Positions 15,118-23,511 of a stretch of 31,406 nt of DNA are shown here, piece by piece. Each line of letters starts with the position of its first letter. Position 1 is the stretch's first letter. The notes beneath the pieces are model-generated. The model ran no database searches and had not been told where the DNA came from. It saw nothing but the letters and a program-made list of their open reading frames with translations. Position numbers and translations under genes: made by a program. The DNA lies in assembly GCA_964392615.1 (NCBI GenBank), contig CAYMRB010000059.1, positions 1 to 31,406 on the forward strand, written 5' to 3'. This DNA comes from CAYMRB01 sp964392615 (GTDB lineage: Bacteria > Planctomycetota > UBA8108).

Positions 15118-18100
15118 TCACCAACCTCGGCGCTCGTGCTCCTCCCGGTCGCGGTCGGCGAACCGGAACTCCACGCGGCGTAGCGCTGCGCGGCCTCGTC
15201 GCTCGAGCTCCGGCTCGATCCAGGCCGGATCGAGGGCCGCCTCGACGAGGAGCCGAGCATACCGTACTTCACGTCCGTTCGTGAAGAGAGTGACCGATCC
15301 CCGGTGCTGCGCCTTGCGGACCCACTCGACGGCGTCCGGTGTCGCCTTGTGGACACGGCTGTGGAGCTGCAATCGGCCGACGGACCACGCGAAGCTCTCG
15401 GGCCCCGCCTGCAGCGAGAGCTCGACGGCGCCCTTGAGGCGGCCGATCGAGCCCTCGGCCCACGGGCAGTAAAGCAGAGGCCGCCTGTCGCCCGCGTGGA
15501 GCTGGCGGCCGCGTTCGCCGCCAACGATCGCGAACACGGGGGCGGCGACGCCGGTTTCCGCGATGTTGCCCGGCGCGACAGCGTAGCCGATCCCGAACGC
15601 GACGTAGTCGTTCGGGTGGGAGCCCAGCTTGCCGCCGGGCGTCGTTGCGACGGACCTGGACAGGCTCCTGCCGCGGTTTTTCCCGTCGAACGTGACGCGA
15701 TCGGCTTCCCGGGTCCAGAGCGCGACGTTGACGTTCGGCGCTCGCGGCTCGTAGTCGGCCAGCGCGCGAACGCGAATCTCGCCGTGGAACGGGTCGCCGT
15801 ACAGCAGGCGAGCCTCGCCCCGCAGCACGAGGGCGCCCTCGACGATGTGCGCGGTGCCGGCGACGACCACGAAATCCGCGAGCTGCTCCGCGTGCGAAAA
15901 GTCGTAGGCGAGACGCACGATGCCCTCGGTCGGCTCGGTCGCCGCTCCGGCGAAGAGGTCGTCGACGCCGTGCTCGAGTAGCTCGCGGCCCCAGGCCCGC
16001 AGCCAGATCGCTGCCAGCGACTCGCGCGTCTTGTCGAGCTGCGGCAAGCCGGAGTACGCGCCGACGACGGATTCGAGATCGGCGACCAGCGATCGCCACT
16101 CCTCGAGCGCGCCGCTCGTGGGCTCGAGGGCGGCGAGGCGTCTCGACAGCTGCGCGGTTCGTTCCTGCAGGCGCTGTGCACCGATTGCGACAAGGCGCGA
16201 TCGATGCGCGGCGTGCGTCGTCTCGGGCAGGCCCGGATGGGCGGTGAGCCATGGCCACGCGCGTCGGACGCCGCGCGCCTGCAGGAGGAGCCAGCCGACG
16301 CCTTCGACCGGCAGCGGGTCGAGGCGGGGCGTGTCTGTCGCGTCGTCGGTGTCTGCCGCGCGCCGGCCCCGGCTCAGCAGGTCGGCGAGGGATGCATCGT
16401 CAAAGTCGACGATCGCGACGTCGAAAGCGGCGGACGCGCTGACCCGCAAGCTCACCGCGGGCTGGCCGCCGGGGTCGGGCGCAGCGAGGTCGACGATCCA
16501 GCCGGTCGACGAGAAGCCGGGCTCTGGAGCGGAGGTCTGCAGGGTCACTTCGCGATGGCGACGCGCAGCACGCGCGCCCTCGACGAGGAGCCGCAACGCG
16601 CTCTCGCATGCCGCGATCTCGCGTTCGAGGCGGGTGCGGTCCGCCAGATACACCGCGTCGCCGGTCGCCGGAAGCGTCGCGAGCGCGCGACGAGCGCTCT
16701 CGAAGTCCGCGCGTCCGACGCTCTCGCCCGCCGCACGGGACACGGCGACGAGCGCGCTGTCCCGCTGCTTCGCCATGATTTCGGAGGCGGAGATCGCGGC
16801 GACCGCTGTCTCGACGTCCGATCGCAGCAGCGGCGGCATGCGCGGCCCGACGGCGGCGAGCGTTTCGCGCGCTGACGCGAAATCGCGGCGTGCGATGAGG
16901 TCGCGGGCGGTCGTCAGCGTTGCGTCGAGCTCGGCGCGCGCGAGGCTGTCGATGCTGGCCGTCGTAGCGATCGAGTCCGCGAGCTTGGCGTCGCGCTCGC
17001 GGAGCGCGTCGAGGGCGGTGAGTGCCGCGGACCAATCGCGCGCCGCGAGGCGGGCGCGAAGGTTCCGAGCCCGTTGTGGGCGCGGAGCCGCAGGTGCAGC
17101 GGGGGGCGGCGTCGGATGCGTCGCGACGGTCTCCGGCGTCGAGGGAGGTGGATCCGACTGGGCGAGGCGATCCTGCAGCGCTCGGAGTCTCGATCCGGGG
17201 GGCGATTCCGGCTGACCGTCGTCGTCGGTCGGCGTCGGGGCGGGAGGCCCAGCCGGCGTTGCGGGGGCGTCGACGGGCGTTGGGCTCTCGGCTCGGGCCG
17301 TCTCGGTCGGCGGGGGCGCGCTCTTGCGCGCGTCGTCCGGACGCCGCGCGGGGCTCGGGCCGGGCGCCAGGGCGATCGACAGCGCCACCGCGATCGCGAC
17401 GACGACCAGGAGCGCGAGACCCGCCCCGCAGCCGGCGAGCAGCTTCCGCCGTCGGCCGCTCGCCGGAAGCGGAGCCGCTGTGCGCGTTCGCGCGTCGAGC
17501 AGGCGCAAGATCTCGCTCGCGGTCGCTGGCCGGCGTTTCGGCTCGGGCGCGGTCATGCGATCGAGAAGCCGACGGAGTCGCTCCGGGATGTGCGGCGGCA
17601 GAGGGGCGGGAGGTGCGCCCAGCTTCGTCGCGATGACGATTTCGGACGCCTCGCCCGGGAACGGCGACTTCCCGGTCAGCGCGAAGCGCGCGCACAGCCC
17701 GAGCGAGTAGAGGTCGGTGCGGTGGTCCGGCGTCGCGCCGGAGATCTGCTCCGGGGCGAGGTAGGCCAGCGACGAGCGCGACCGCTCGCGCGGTGGCTTG
17801 CGAAACGGCAGCGTCGACACGACGAGGCCGAGGTTGAGGATCTTGACGCGGCCGTCCGCTGTGAACAGGAGGTGGCTCGGGTTGAGCGCGGCGTGGAGGT
17901 GCCCGTGGCGCTCGCGGGCGACTTCCAGGGCGACGCACGCGTCGCGCAGTACGGTCGTGATGGCGGCGACGTCGAGGGGGCCGGCGGTGGCGACGCGTTC
18001 CGCGAGGCTGCCGCCCGCGGCGAACTCCATGCCGTAGAAGATCTCGCCGTCCTCTTCGAACACGTCGTCGATGCGGACGACGCTCGGCTGCCGGAAACTC

Positions 18101-18359
18101 GCCGCTGACCGCGCCCCGTCGAGAAACGCGCGCACGAGGCGGGGGCGCGAGTGATGTCGCGGCGCGAGGAACTTCAGGGCGGCGGGGCGGTCGATCGACA
18201 GCTGGCGCGCGGCGTGGACGTATCCGAGCCCGCCGCGCGAGAGGCGCTCTCCGACGAGATAGCCGCCGNNNNNNNNNNTATGCCCTCGCGAACAGGAGGG
18301 CCCAGTTCAGGATAGCCGCCGAGAACCCGGCCGCTGAGCGAGACGTGTTCCCGAGCCAT
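15118..18359 (-). CDS. Transmembrane protein-kinase-like receptor, predicted pseudokinase, interrupted by an assembly gap
   Basis: Reading from ATG 18359 and bridging the gap by merging the duplicated 11 bp gives about 1062 residues. The kinase lobe (about 15-275) keeps a glycine loop (LSRGGLGYV), lysine K45 (AALKFL), YLAPEQ and DLYSLG. The catalytic sites are changed: HRD reads HAA (138-140), the loop lysine and asparagine are N142 and H145, DFG reads NLG (158-160), and the helix-C glutamate position appears to be glycine. Phosphotransfer is therefore unlikely. A transmembrane helix (about 283-311) and a Pro/Thr-rich linker follow, then a large outer region with helical repeats and a C-terminal segment (YDFSHAEQLADF, GEIRVRALADY, NVNVALWTRE) resembling a laminin-G/jelly-roll fold. 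An intact frame without the gap begins only at 18135. It is upstream of ftnA on the same strand. Confidence 0.85.
18258..18321. repeat. 11-bp duplication flanking an assembly gap
   Basis: gatagccgccg occurs at 18258-18268, immediately before the N run, and again at 18311-18321. Deleting the 53 bp between the copy starts puts the ATG at 18359 in frame with the kinase-like gene and restores a normal kinase N-terminus. The stretch 18279-18310 is therefore probably a bad contig end. Confidence 0.8.
18269..18278. other. Assembly gap of ten N
   Basis: Ten unknown bases. The length is probably a placeholder, since the flanks appear to overlap by 11 bp. Confidence 0.95.
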
Positions 18360-18366
18360 GCGGCCC

Positions 18367-18372
18367 AGCGTA
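18367..18372 (-). promoter_or_regulatory. Candidate extended -10 element of the kinase-like gene
   Basis: On the minus strand TGGTACGCT carries a TG-N-TACGCT extended -10, ending seven bases before ATG 18359. No -35 is clear. If used, the message would start at or next to the start codon. Confidence 0.3.
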
Positions 18373-18430
18373 CCACACCCGCGCGGCGTCGGCCGCGAAC
18401 GGTTCCTGGGCGCCCTGGACGCGAGGAGAG

Positions 18431-18504
18431 TACCCCGGAGAGGATTCGAACCCCTGACCCTCGCATTAGGAATGCGATGCTCTATCCTACTGAGCTACCG
18501 GGGC
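18431..18504 (-). tRNA. tRNA-Arg (anticodon CCT)
   Basis: The 74-base cloverleaf reads on the minus strand from 18504. The 7-bp acceptor stem starts GCCCCGG and ends CCGGGGT, with a G-U pair at position 1-72 and discriminator A. The D arm is GCTC/GAGC, the anticodon stem is TCGCA/TGCGA around loop TTCCTAA, the variable loop has five bases, and the T arm holds TTCGAAT. CCA is not encoded. It decodes AGG, a rare codon in a genome of this composition. Confidence 0.97.
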
Positions 18505-18603
18505 ACTGGGCAGCGCGTCGCTCGCTGGTGGGCATGCGGCGCGAGTCGGCGGGAGAGTCTACTCGCTGCCCGGACATCCCGCAACGGCGGGTCGCGTTTC
18601 GGA

Positions 18604-18609
18604 TATACT
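18604..18609 (+). promoter_or_regulatory. Candidate -10 box of the HAD hydrolase gene
   Basis: TATACT ends eight bases before the ATG at 18618, so transcription would start at or just before the start codon and the mRNA would be leaderless; no ribosome-binding site is present. The -35 position falls on a small hairpin (cccgc aacg gcggg, 18578-18591) with no match to consensus. Confidence 0.45.
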
Positions 18610-18617
18610 GCGCCGCC

Positions 18618-19361
18618 ATGGCGCTTCGTCGGGAATCGCTCACCGTTCGTGTCGTCCTGTTCGACATCGGCGGCACCACTCTGCGCGTGCGATCGTCGGT
18701 CGGCGAAGTCTACGCCGCTGCAGCCCGCGATCACGGCTTCGAGGTCGACGCCGGTCGGCTGCAGCAGCGTTTCGGGCGGGCCTGGGGTGCGTCGCTGGAG
18801 CGCTCGCGGCGGCGGGGGTACCGCTGCTCCCGGGAGCTCTTGCGCGGCGAGTGGCTGCGAATCGTCGGCGACACCTTCGGCGCGGCGATCCCGGAAGGCG
18901 CCCTTCGGCCCCTGTTCGACGACCTCTACGAGCGCTTCGTGACCCCGGACGCATGGGATCTCGCGCCGGGCGCTCTCGACGCCCTGCGGTACCTGCAGGG
19001 GCTCGGACTGCGCCTCGGCGTCCTGTCGAACTGGGACGTTCGCCTGCGCGAGACGCTGGCCGGCCTGGGGCTCGACCGGTTCTTCGACTTCGTGATCACG
19101 TCGTGCGAGGTGGGCTTCGAGAAGCCGCACGCGCGGATTTTCCGTGCGGCATTGGACGCGGGTGGCGAGCTGCCGGGGCGCGTGGTCCACATCGGGGACT
19201 CGCGCGATGCGGACATCGTCCCGGCCCTCGAGCTCGGCCTGCGCGCGGTTTGGATCGCGGCGGACGGCGACAAAGACGCGAACATCGCGAACGGGCTGAG
19301 CGCTCGTGCGGCCGAGTTCAGTGCGCTCAAGGGCGCGGACTGGGAGCGCATCCTCGTCTGA
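18618..19361 (+). CDS. HAD-superfamily hydrolase
   Basis: The 247-residue protein has the HAD core: motif I FDIGGTTLRV with nucleophile D16, a helical cap (about 28-105), motif II LSNWD, motif III lysine in VGFEKPHARIF, and motif IV IGDSRDADIVPA. The residue two after the nucleophile is G18, where most phosphatases have the general acid/base aspartate. Some HDHD3-like HAD proteins also lack it. Activity could thus be reduced or use another acid. The start is the ATG at 18618 behind a TATACT box; a longer frame back to 18345 would run through the tRNA gene and is not used. The natural substrate is unknown. Confidence 0.92.
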   Translation: MALRRESLTVRVVLFDIGGTTLRVRSSVGEVYAAAARDHGFEVDAGRLQQRFGRAWGASLERSRRRGYRCSRELLRGEWLRIVGDTFGAAIPEGALRPLFDDLYERFVTPDAWDLAPGALDALRYLQGLGLRLGVLSNWDVRLRETLAGLGLDRFFDFVITSCEVGFEKPHARIFRAALDAGGELPGRVVHIGDSRDADIVPALELGLRAVWIAADGDKDANIANGLSARAAEFSALKGADWERILV

Positions 19362-19850
19362 GCGAGGAGGTTACCGGCCGTTTGCTTTGAGTCCGTATTG
19401 TATTGTTACGGCCCCGGCGCGAAAATCGTTGCGGCTCCGATGGGCGAGCGCTACAAATGGAGACGGTGCCCAAGGTGTCCTTCCTCAAAAGCATTCTCGC
19501 CAAGTGTTTTTTGCTCTGCTACGTTCCATCATCTTGGGCACTGCCTCTTCCTTCGGCGGGGATCTGAGTGCGGCAGTCCGGTAGCGTGGGTTCTCCGAAG
19601 CCGGGGCGCTGAGGGGAGTTCGGACGAGCGAGCGTCGGCAGTCGTCGCAGCGTCGCGTCGTATCAACGGCAGCACGCGGCACCGTCGCGCGCCTCCGTGT
19701 CGTTCGAACAAGAGCTGCCGGAGGCCTATCGTCGACTACGCGACGAAGTCAGCGGGCGGAGATAGCGCTCGAAAGCACAGAGGCTTGTGAAAGGCGCGCG
19801 AAGGCTTTTCCCCTGAACTGCTCGCTGCCATCCGTGAAAGGGAAGAGGGT

Positions 19851-19918
19851 GGGCCGGCCTAAGGTTGTTTGGGTCGAAAGGGTAGGGTTGGAGTTGGGTG
19901 AGATAGGTAAGCCGGCCC
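19851..19918 (+). repeat. Inverted repeat enclosing a G-rich stretch
   Basis: gggccggccta (19851-19861) pairs with taagccggccc (19908-19918) with one mismatch around a 46-nt loop. Within the loop, 19871-19898 holds four GGG runs separated by 6, 2 and 8 bases, a possible G-quadruplex. It is about 230 bp before hom. Confidence 0.55.
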
Positions 19919-19976
19919 GTGGGTCGTATCTTCCGGGATGCTTGGGGGACTCGCAAGCAATTTCGTCAAAATGGCG

Positions 19977-20007
19977 TTGAATTCGGTGTGGCGAGCCGAG
20001 ATAGAAT
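19977..20007 (+). promoter_or_regulatory. Candidate promoter of hom-thrC-thrB-lysC
   Basis: TTGAAT (19977-19982) and TAGAAT (20002-20007) are 19 bases apart, at the long end of usable spacing. The leader would be about 135 nt and would include the hairpin at 20119-20137. Confidence 0.4.
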
Positions 20008-20118
20008 ACGAGTTTCGCTCGGCGTGACGTCGATGTCGCCGAGCCCCAGCGAGGCCGAACCGAGGCCTGTTCGAGACCCGTTCGGCGGCCGTCGTCTGCC
20101 GATTTCCAGTGCCCGCGC

Positions 20119-20137
20119 GCCGGCCGCGAGGGCCGGC
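20119..20137 (+). promoter_or_regulatory. GC hairpin directly before the hom start codon
   Basis: gccggcc and ggccggc pair perfectly around gcgag. The stem ends 11 bases before ATG 20149, where a ribosome-binding site would be expected; none is visible. The arms share the GGCCGG core with the inverted repeat at 19851-19918, so alternative pairings are possible. Confidence 0.5.
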
Positions 20138-20148
20138 TACTACCGCCC

Positions 20149-21447
20149 ATGTCGGAACGCTTTCGCATAGGGATGATCGGCTGCGGGACCGTCGGGACCG
20201 GCGTCCTCGAGCTGCTCCATCGGCGGCGCGCCCACCTCACCGCGCTGCTCGGTCGCGAGATCGAGGTCACGCGCATCGCGGTGCGCGATCCCGGTCGCCC
20301 CCGCCATCGCGTGTACGCGTTCGTGTCGCCGGACGCGCTGACCGGATGCCCGGAGGATGTCACCCGAGCGGACGACATCGACCTCGTCGTCGAGGTCGCC
20401 GGCGGCGTCGACCGCCCCCGCGAGTGGATCCTCGACAGCTTGCGTCACGGCAAGGACGTCGTCACCGCGAACAAGGCGACTCTGGCATTTCACGGCGAGG
20501 AGCTCTTCCGCGTCGCCAAGGAGTGCGAGCGCTGCCTGTACTACGAGGCGAGCGTCGCCGCCGCGATCCCGATCATCGAGCTCCTTCAGAACGGCCTCGT
20601 CGCCAATCACGTCAACCGGCTGAGCGCGATCCTCAACGGGACCTGCAACTACATCCTGACACGGATGGCGACCGCGGGGCTCGAGTACGAGGACGCGCTG
20701 CGAGAGGCCCAGGAGAAGGGCTTCGCCGAGGCCGATCCGACGCTCGATGTCTCCGGCGCCGATTCGGCGCACAAGCTCGCGCTGCTCGCGCGCATCATGA
20801 CGAGCGCCCACGTTCCCGTGGAGCAGGTCTTCACCGAGGGCATCGAGTCGATCACGTCCGAGGATATCGCGTTCGCGAGCGAGCTAGGCTACGCGATCAA
20901 GCTCCTGGCAGTCGCCAGGCTGACCGACGACGGCGCCTGGGACCTTCGCGTCCACCCGACGCTGGTCGGTCGCGACAGTGTCATCGCGCAGGTGAACAAC
21001 GAGGTGAACGCGGTCGAGCTGCGCGGCGACGCGGTGGGCCCGATGCTGGTCTACGGCAACGGTGCCGGCTCGTTTCCGACGGCGTCGAGCGTCGTGGCGG
21101 ATATCGTCCGCATCGCCAAGGGAGACCGCCCCGCGACCCAGAGCGACAACGGCAACGGAGCGCCGCCAAAGCTCCTGCCGATCGAGTCGGTCGCGCTGCG
21201 CAATTACGTCCGCATCACGGTGCTCGATCTGCCCGGTGTTCTCGGTCGCGTCACGTCGTTCCTCGGCATGCGCGGCATCAGTATCCAGAGCCTGCAGCAG
21301 CCCGAGGCGCGGCACGGCCAGCCGGTGCCGGTGGTCCTGGTGACGCATCAGGTCGCGGATCGCGATCTGACCGACGTGCTATTGGAGCTCCGCATCAAGA
21401 CCGAGCTGCTTCACGGACCGACGACCCGCATTCGGATCGAAGACTGA
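20149..21447 (+). CDS. hom: Homoserine dehydrogenase
   Basis: The 432-residue enzyme reduces aspartate semialdehyde to homoserine with NAD(P)H. The nucleotide-binding fold begins at IGMIGCGTVGTGV (7-19). Catalytic-domain motifs are VVTANKATLA, ILNGTCNYIL, AEADPTLDVSGADSAHKLAL and GNGAGSFPTASSVVADI. An ACT domain (about 345-430, starting YVRITVLDLPGVLGRVTSFL) should allow feedback inhibition, as in other long-form enzymes. It is the first gene of a tight four-gene unit; thrC follows after five bases. A short antisense-looking upstream frame from TTG 20109 in another phase is not used. Confidence 0.97.
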   Translation: MSERFRIGMIGCGTVGTGVLELLHRRRAHLTALLGREIEVTRIAVRDPGRPRHRVYAFVSPDALTGCPEDVTRADDIDLVVEVAGGVDRPREWILDSLRHGKDVVTANKATLAFHGEELFRVAKECERCLYYEASVAAAIPIIELLQNGLVANHVNRLSAILNGTCNYILTRMATAGLEYEDALREAQEKGFAEADPTLDVSGADSAHKLALLARIMTSAHVPVEQVFTEGIESITSEDIAFASELGYAIKLLAVARLTDDGAWDLRVHPTLVGRDSVIAQVNNEVNAVELRGDAVGPMLVYGNGAGSFPTASSVVADIVRIAKGDRPATQSDNGNGAPPKLLPIESVALRNYVRITVLDLPGVLGRVTSFLGMRGISIQSLQQPEARHGQPVPVVLVTHQVADRDLTDVLLELRIKTELLHGPTTRIRIED

Positions 21448-21452
21448 TCGAC

Positions 21453-22586
21453 ATGACCTCCGGAAGAGAAACGGACGCGCCGTCGATTCCCGCGACCGGC
21501 GCGAAGCTGCCGATCCTCGAGCGCTACCGGGAGTTCCTGCCCGTCGGCGACGCGACTCCCGTGATCTCGCTGCAGGAGGGGGGCACTCCGCTCCTGCGCG
21601 CAGCGAATCTCGAGCGTCACCTGGAAGAGATCGGTGGCCGTGCGCCTCCGTTCGAGATCTGGCTGAAGTTCGAAGGCGCCAATCCGACCGGGTCCTTCAA
21701 GGACCGCGGCATGACGATGGCGATGAGCAAGGCCGTCGAAGAGGGGACTCGCGGCGTGATCTGCGCGTCGACGGGCAACACCTCGGCGTCGGCGGCTGCC
21801 TACGCAGCGCGGGCCGGAGTTCCGTGCTGGGTCGTCATACCGCAGGGCAAGATCGCGATGGGCAAGCTCGCGCAGGCTGTCATGCAGGGCGCCCGCGTGA
21901 TCGCGATCCGCGGCAACTTCGACCAGGCCCTGGAGATGGTCCGACGCGCAGCTTCCGACCTCGGCCTGACGCTCGTCAACTCGGTCAACCCGTATCGGAT
22001 CGACGGCCAGAAGAGCATCGCGTGGGAGATCGTCGACGCGCTCGGTGAGGCGCCGGACTTCCACTTCCTGCCCGTGGGCAACGCCGGGAACATCACCGCG
22101 CACTGGCTCGGCTACAAGGAGTTCCACGCGAACGGTCGCGCGACGCGGCTGCCGCGTATGATGGGCTTCCAGGCAGCCGGTGCCGCGCCGCTCGTACTGG
22201 GGCATCCGGTCGCCGAGCCGAGCACGCTCGCCACGGCGATCCGCATCGGCAATCCCGCCAGCTGGCAAGGAGCCGAGGCCGCCAGGGACGAGTCCGGTGG
22301 CGCGATCGACAAGGTAACGGACGAGCAGATCGTCGCCGCGTACCAGCTGGTCGCGTCGCGCGAGGGCGTGTTCGTGGAGCCGGCCTCGGCGGCATCCGTC
22401 GCCGGGCTGATTCAGGTCTGGCTCGACGGCTCCGTGCCGCTCGAAGGACGCGTCGTCTGCACGACGACGGGGCACGGCCTCAAGGATCCGGAGCGCGCGA
22501 TCCAGAGCTCGGACGCGCCTGCCGAGATCGGCGCGGACTTCGACGCGCTCGCGGCGCTGATCGGCGCGGGCGCCGAGGGAGGCTAG
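21453..22586 (+). CDS. thrC: Threonine synthase
   Basis: The 377-residue PLP enzyme converts O-phosphohomoserine to threonine. The PLP lysine is K83 in PTGSFKDRGM. Other family segments are EGGTPLLRA, CASTGNTSASAAAYAARAG, LPVGNAGNITAHW, VEPASAASVAG and TTTGHGLKD. This is the shorter threonine synthase class, similar to Bacillus and archaeal forms rather than E. coli. The ATG at 21453 lies five bases after the hom stop; the longer frame back to 20109 merely overlaps hom. thrB follows six bases after the stop. Confidence 0.97.
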   Translation: MTSGRETDAPSIPATGAKLPILERYREFLPVGDATPVISLQEGGTPLLRAANLERHLEEIGGRAPPFEIWLKFEGANPTGSFKDRGMTMAMSKAVEEGTRGVICASTGNTSASAAAYAARAGVPCWVVIPQGKIAMGKLAQAVMQGARVIAIRGNFDQALEMVRRAASDLGLTLVNSVNPYRIDGQKSIAWEIVDALGEAPDFHFLPVGNAGNITAHWLGYKEFHANGRATRLPRMMGFQAAGAAPLVLGHPVAEPSTLATAIRIGNPASWQGAEAARDESGGAIDKVTDEQIVAAYQLVASREGVFVEPASAASVAGLIQVWLDGSVPLEGRVVCTTTGHGLKDPERAIQSSDAPAEIGADFDALAALIGAGAEGG

Positions 22587-22592
22587 CGTCCG

Positions 22593-23501
22593 GTGTGCGC
22601 AGACCGTCTCGCCATGAGGGCTCGCGTCCCCGCCTCGACCGCCAATCTCGGGTCGGGCTTCGACGTCGTCGGGTTGGCGTTGCAGATGTACCTCGAGGTC
22701 GAGGCCTCACCGGGCGGAACCGAACTCGTCATCGAGACGACGGGCCTCGGTGCAGACCGGATTCCCCGTGATCGCTCGAATCTGATCTATCGAATGATCG
22801 CGGAGCACGCCGGTGACGATCTGCCGCGCGGCCTGCGATTGAAAATCCACAACGACATCCCCCTGACGCGCGGCTTCGGCTCGAGCGCCGCCGCGACTGT
22901 GGCGGGAATCGCGATCGGCATGTGGATCAGGAGCGGCACGCCGCCCGAGAAGCAGCCCGTCCTCGAGGCCGCGACGCGCGTCGAGGGCCACCCGGATAAT
23001 GCGTCGGCCGCCGTGCTCGGTGGGCTCACCGTGAGCGCGATGATCGAAGAGCGGGTCGAGGCGACCAGCTTGCGCGTGCCGTACGACGTCCAGCTCGTCG
23101 TGGTCGTGCCCGATCAGGAGCTCTCGACGCGCAAGGCGCGCGAGGTGTTGCCGCTGTCGATTCCGCGCGCCGAGGCGGTCTTCAACCTGCAGCGCCTCGG
23201 AATGCTCCTGGCCGGCCTCTTCCAAAACAACCGGACCTTCCTGTATCACGGGGTCGGAGATCAGATCCACCAGAAGCGTCGGACTCCGATCCTGCCCGCG
23301 ATGGGCGCTGCGATGAACGTGCTCAACGAGCGCCGTGCGTGCCTCGGTGCGTTCATCAGTGGCGCCGGGCCCGCGATCGCCGCGTTCACGTCAGGCGATG
23401 GCGAAAGCCTCGGGCAACTCGGAGTCGAGGAGTTCGGTCGTTGGAATATCCCCGCAACCTACCGCGTGCTCGCCCCGGACTACCTCGGGCTAACGTACTG
23501 A
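22593..23501 (+). CDS. thrB: Homoserine kinase
   Basis: The 302-residue GHMP kinase phosphorylates homoserine for ThrC. It has the N-terminal RVPASTANLGSGFDVVGLAL, the ATP loop PLTRGFGSSAAA (about 90-101), EGHPDNASAAVLGG and the C-terminal GAFISGAGPAIAAF. The GTG at 22593 has GGGAGG ten bases upstream inside the thrC end; ATG 22614 (MRARVPAST) is the alternative and fits the family start better but lacks a ribosome-binding site. It lies between thrC and lysC in the same unit. Confidence 0.96.
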   Translation: MCADRLAMRARVPASTANLGSGFDVVGLALQMYLEVEASPGGTELVIETTGLGADRIPRDRSNLIYRMIAEHAGDDLPRGLRLKIHNDIPLTRGFGSSAAATVAGIAIGMWIRSGTPPEKQPVLEAATRVEGHPDNASAAVLGGLTVSAMIEERVEATSLRVPYDVQLVVVVPDQELSTRKAREVLPLSIPRAEAVFNLQRLGMLLAGLFQNNRTFLYHGVGDQIHQKRRTPILPAMGAAMNVLNERRACLGAFISGAGPAIAAFTSGDGESLGQLGVEEFGRWNIPATYRVLAPDYLGLTY

Positions 23502-23511
23502 GCCGTCCACG

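Larger units (their letters stand above)
19362..20148. other. 787-bp region without a supported gene, upstream of the threonine operon
   Basis: Composition is visibly less G+C-rich than its surroundings at about 19380-19560 and 19780-20010. It holds a 9-bp inverted repeat (gtgcccaag at 19466-19474 with cttgggcac at 19533-19541), a purine-rich stem-loop at 19851-19918, a candidate promoter at 19977-20007 and a hairpin at 20119-20137. Short frames exist, including a 36-codon one at about 19457 with a signal-like sequence and a 29-codon one near 19938, but none has a ribosome-binding site or recognisable product. It most likely contains the operon leader and possibly a decayed insertion. Confidence 0.6.

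Noticed and set aside
18345..18617. An N-terminal extension of the HAD hydrolase
   Set aside because: It would translate through the tRNA-Arg gene. ATG 18618 fits the family start.
19457..19567. A 36-codon frame beginning METVPKVSFLK with a signal-peptide look
   Set aside because: No ribosome-binding site, and most of it is an inverted repeat. A chance hydrophobic stretch is the simpler reading.
19398..19790. A 130-codon frame in the gap before hom
   Set aside because: It has no ribosome-binding site, its Arg/Ser/Cys-rich composition is unlike a protein, and it crosses the inverted repeat.
19938..20030. A 29-codon frame as a threonine/isoleucine leader peptide
   Set aside because: The peptide has no run of Thr, Ile, Lys or Met codons, so classical attenuation is not supported.
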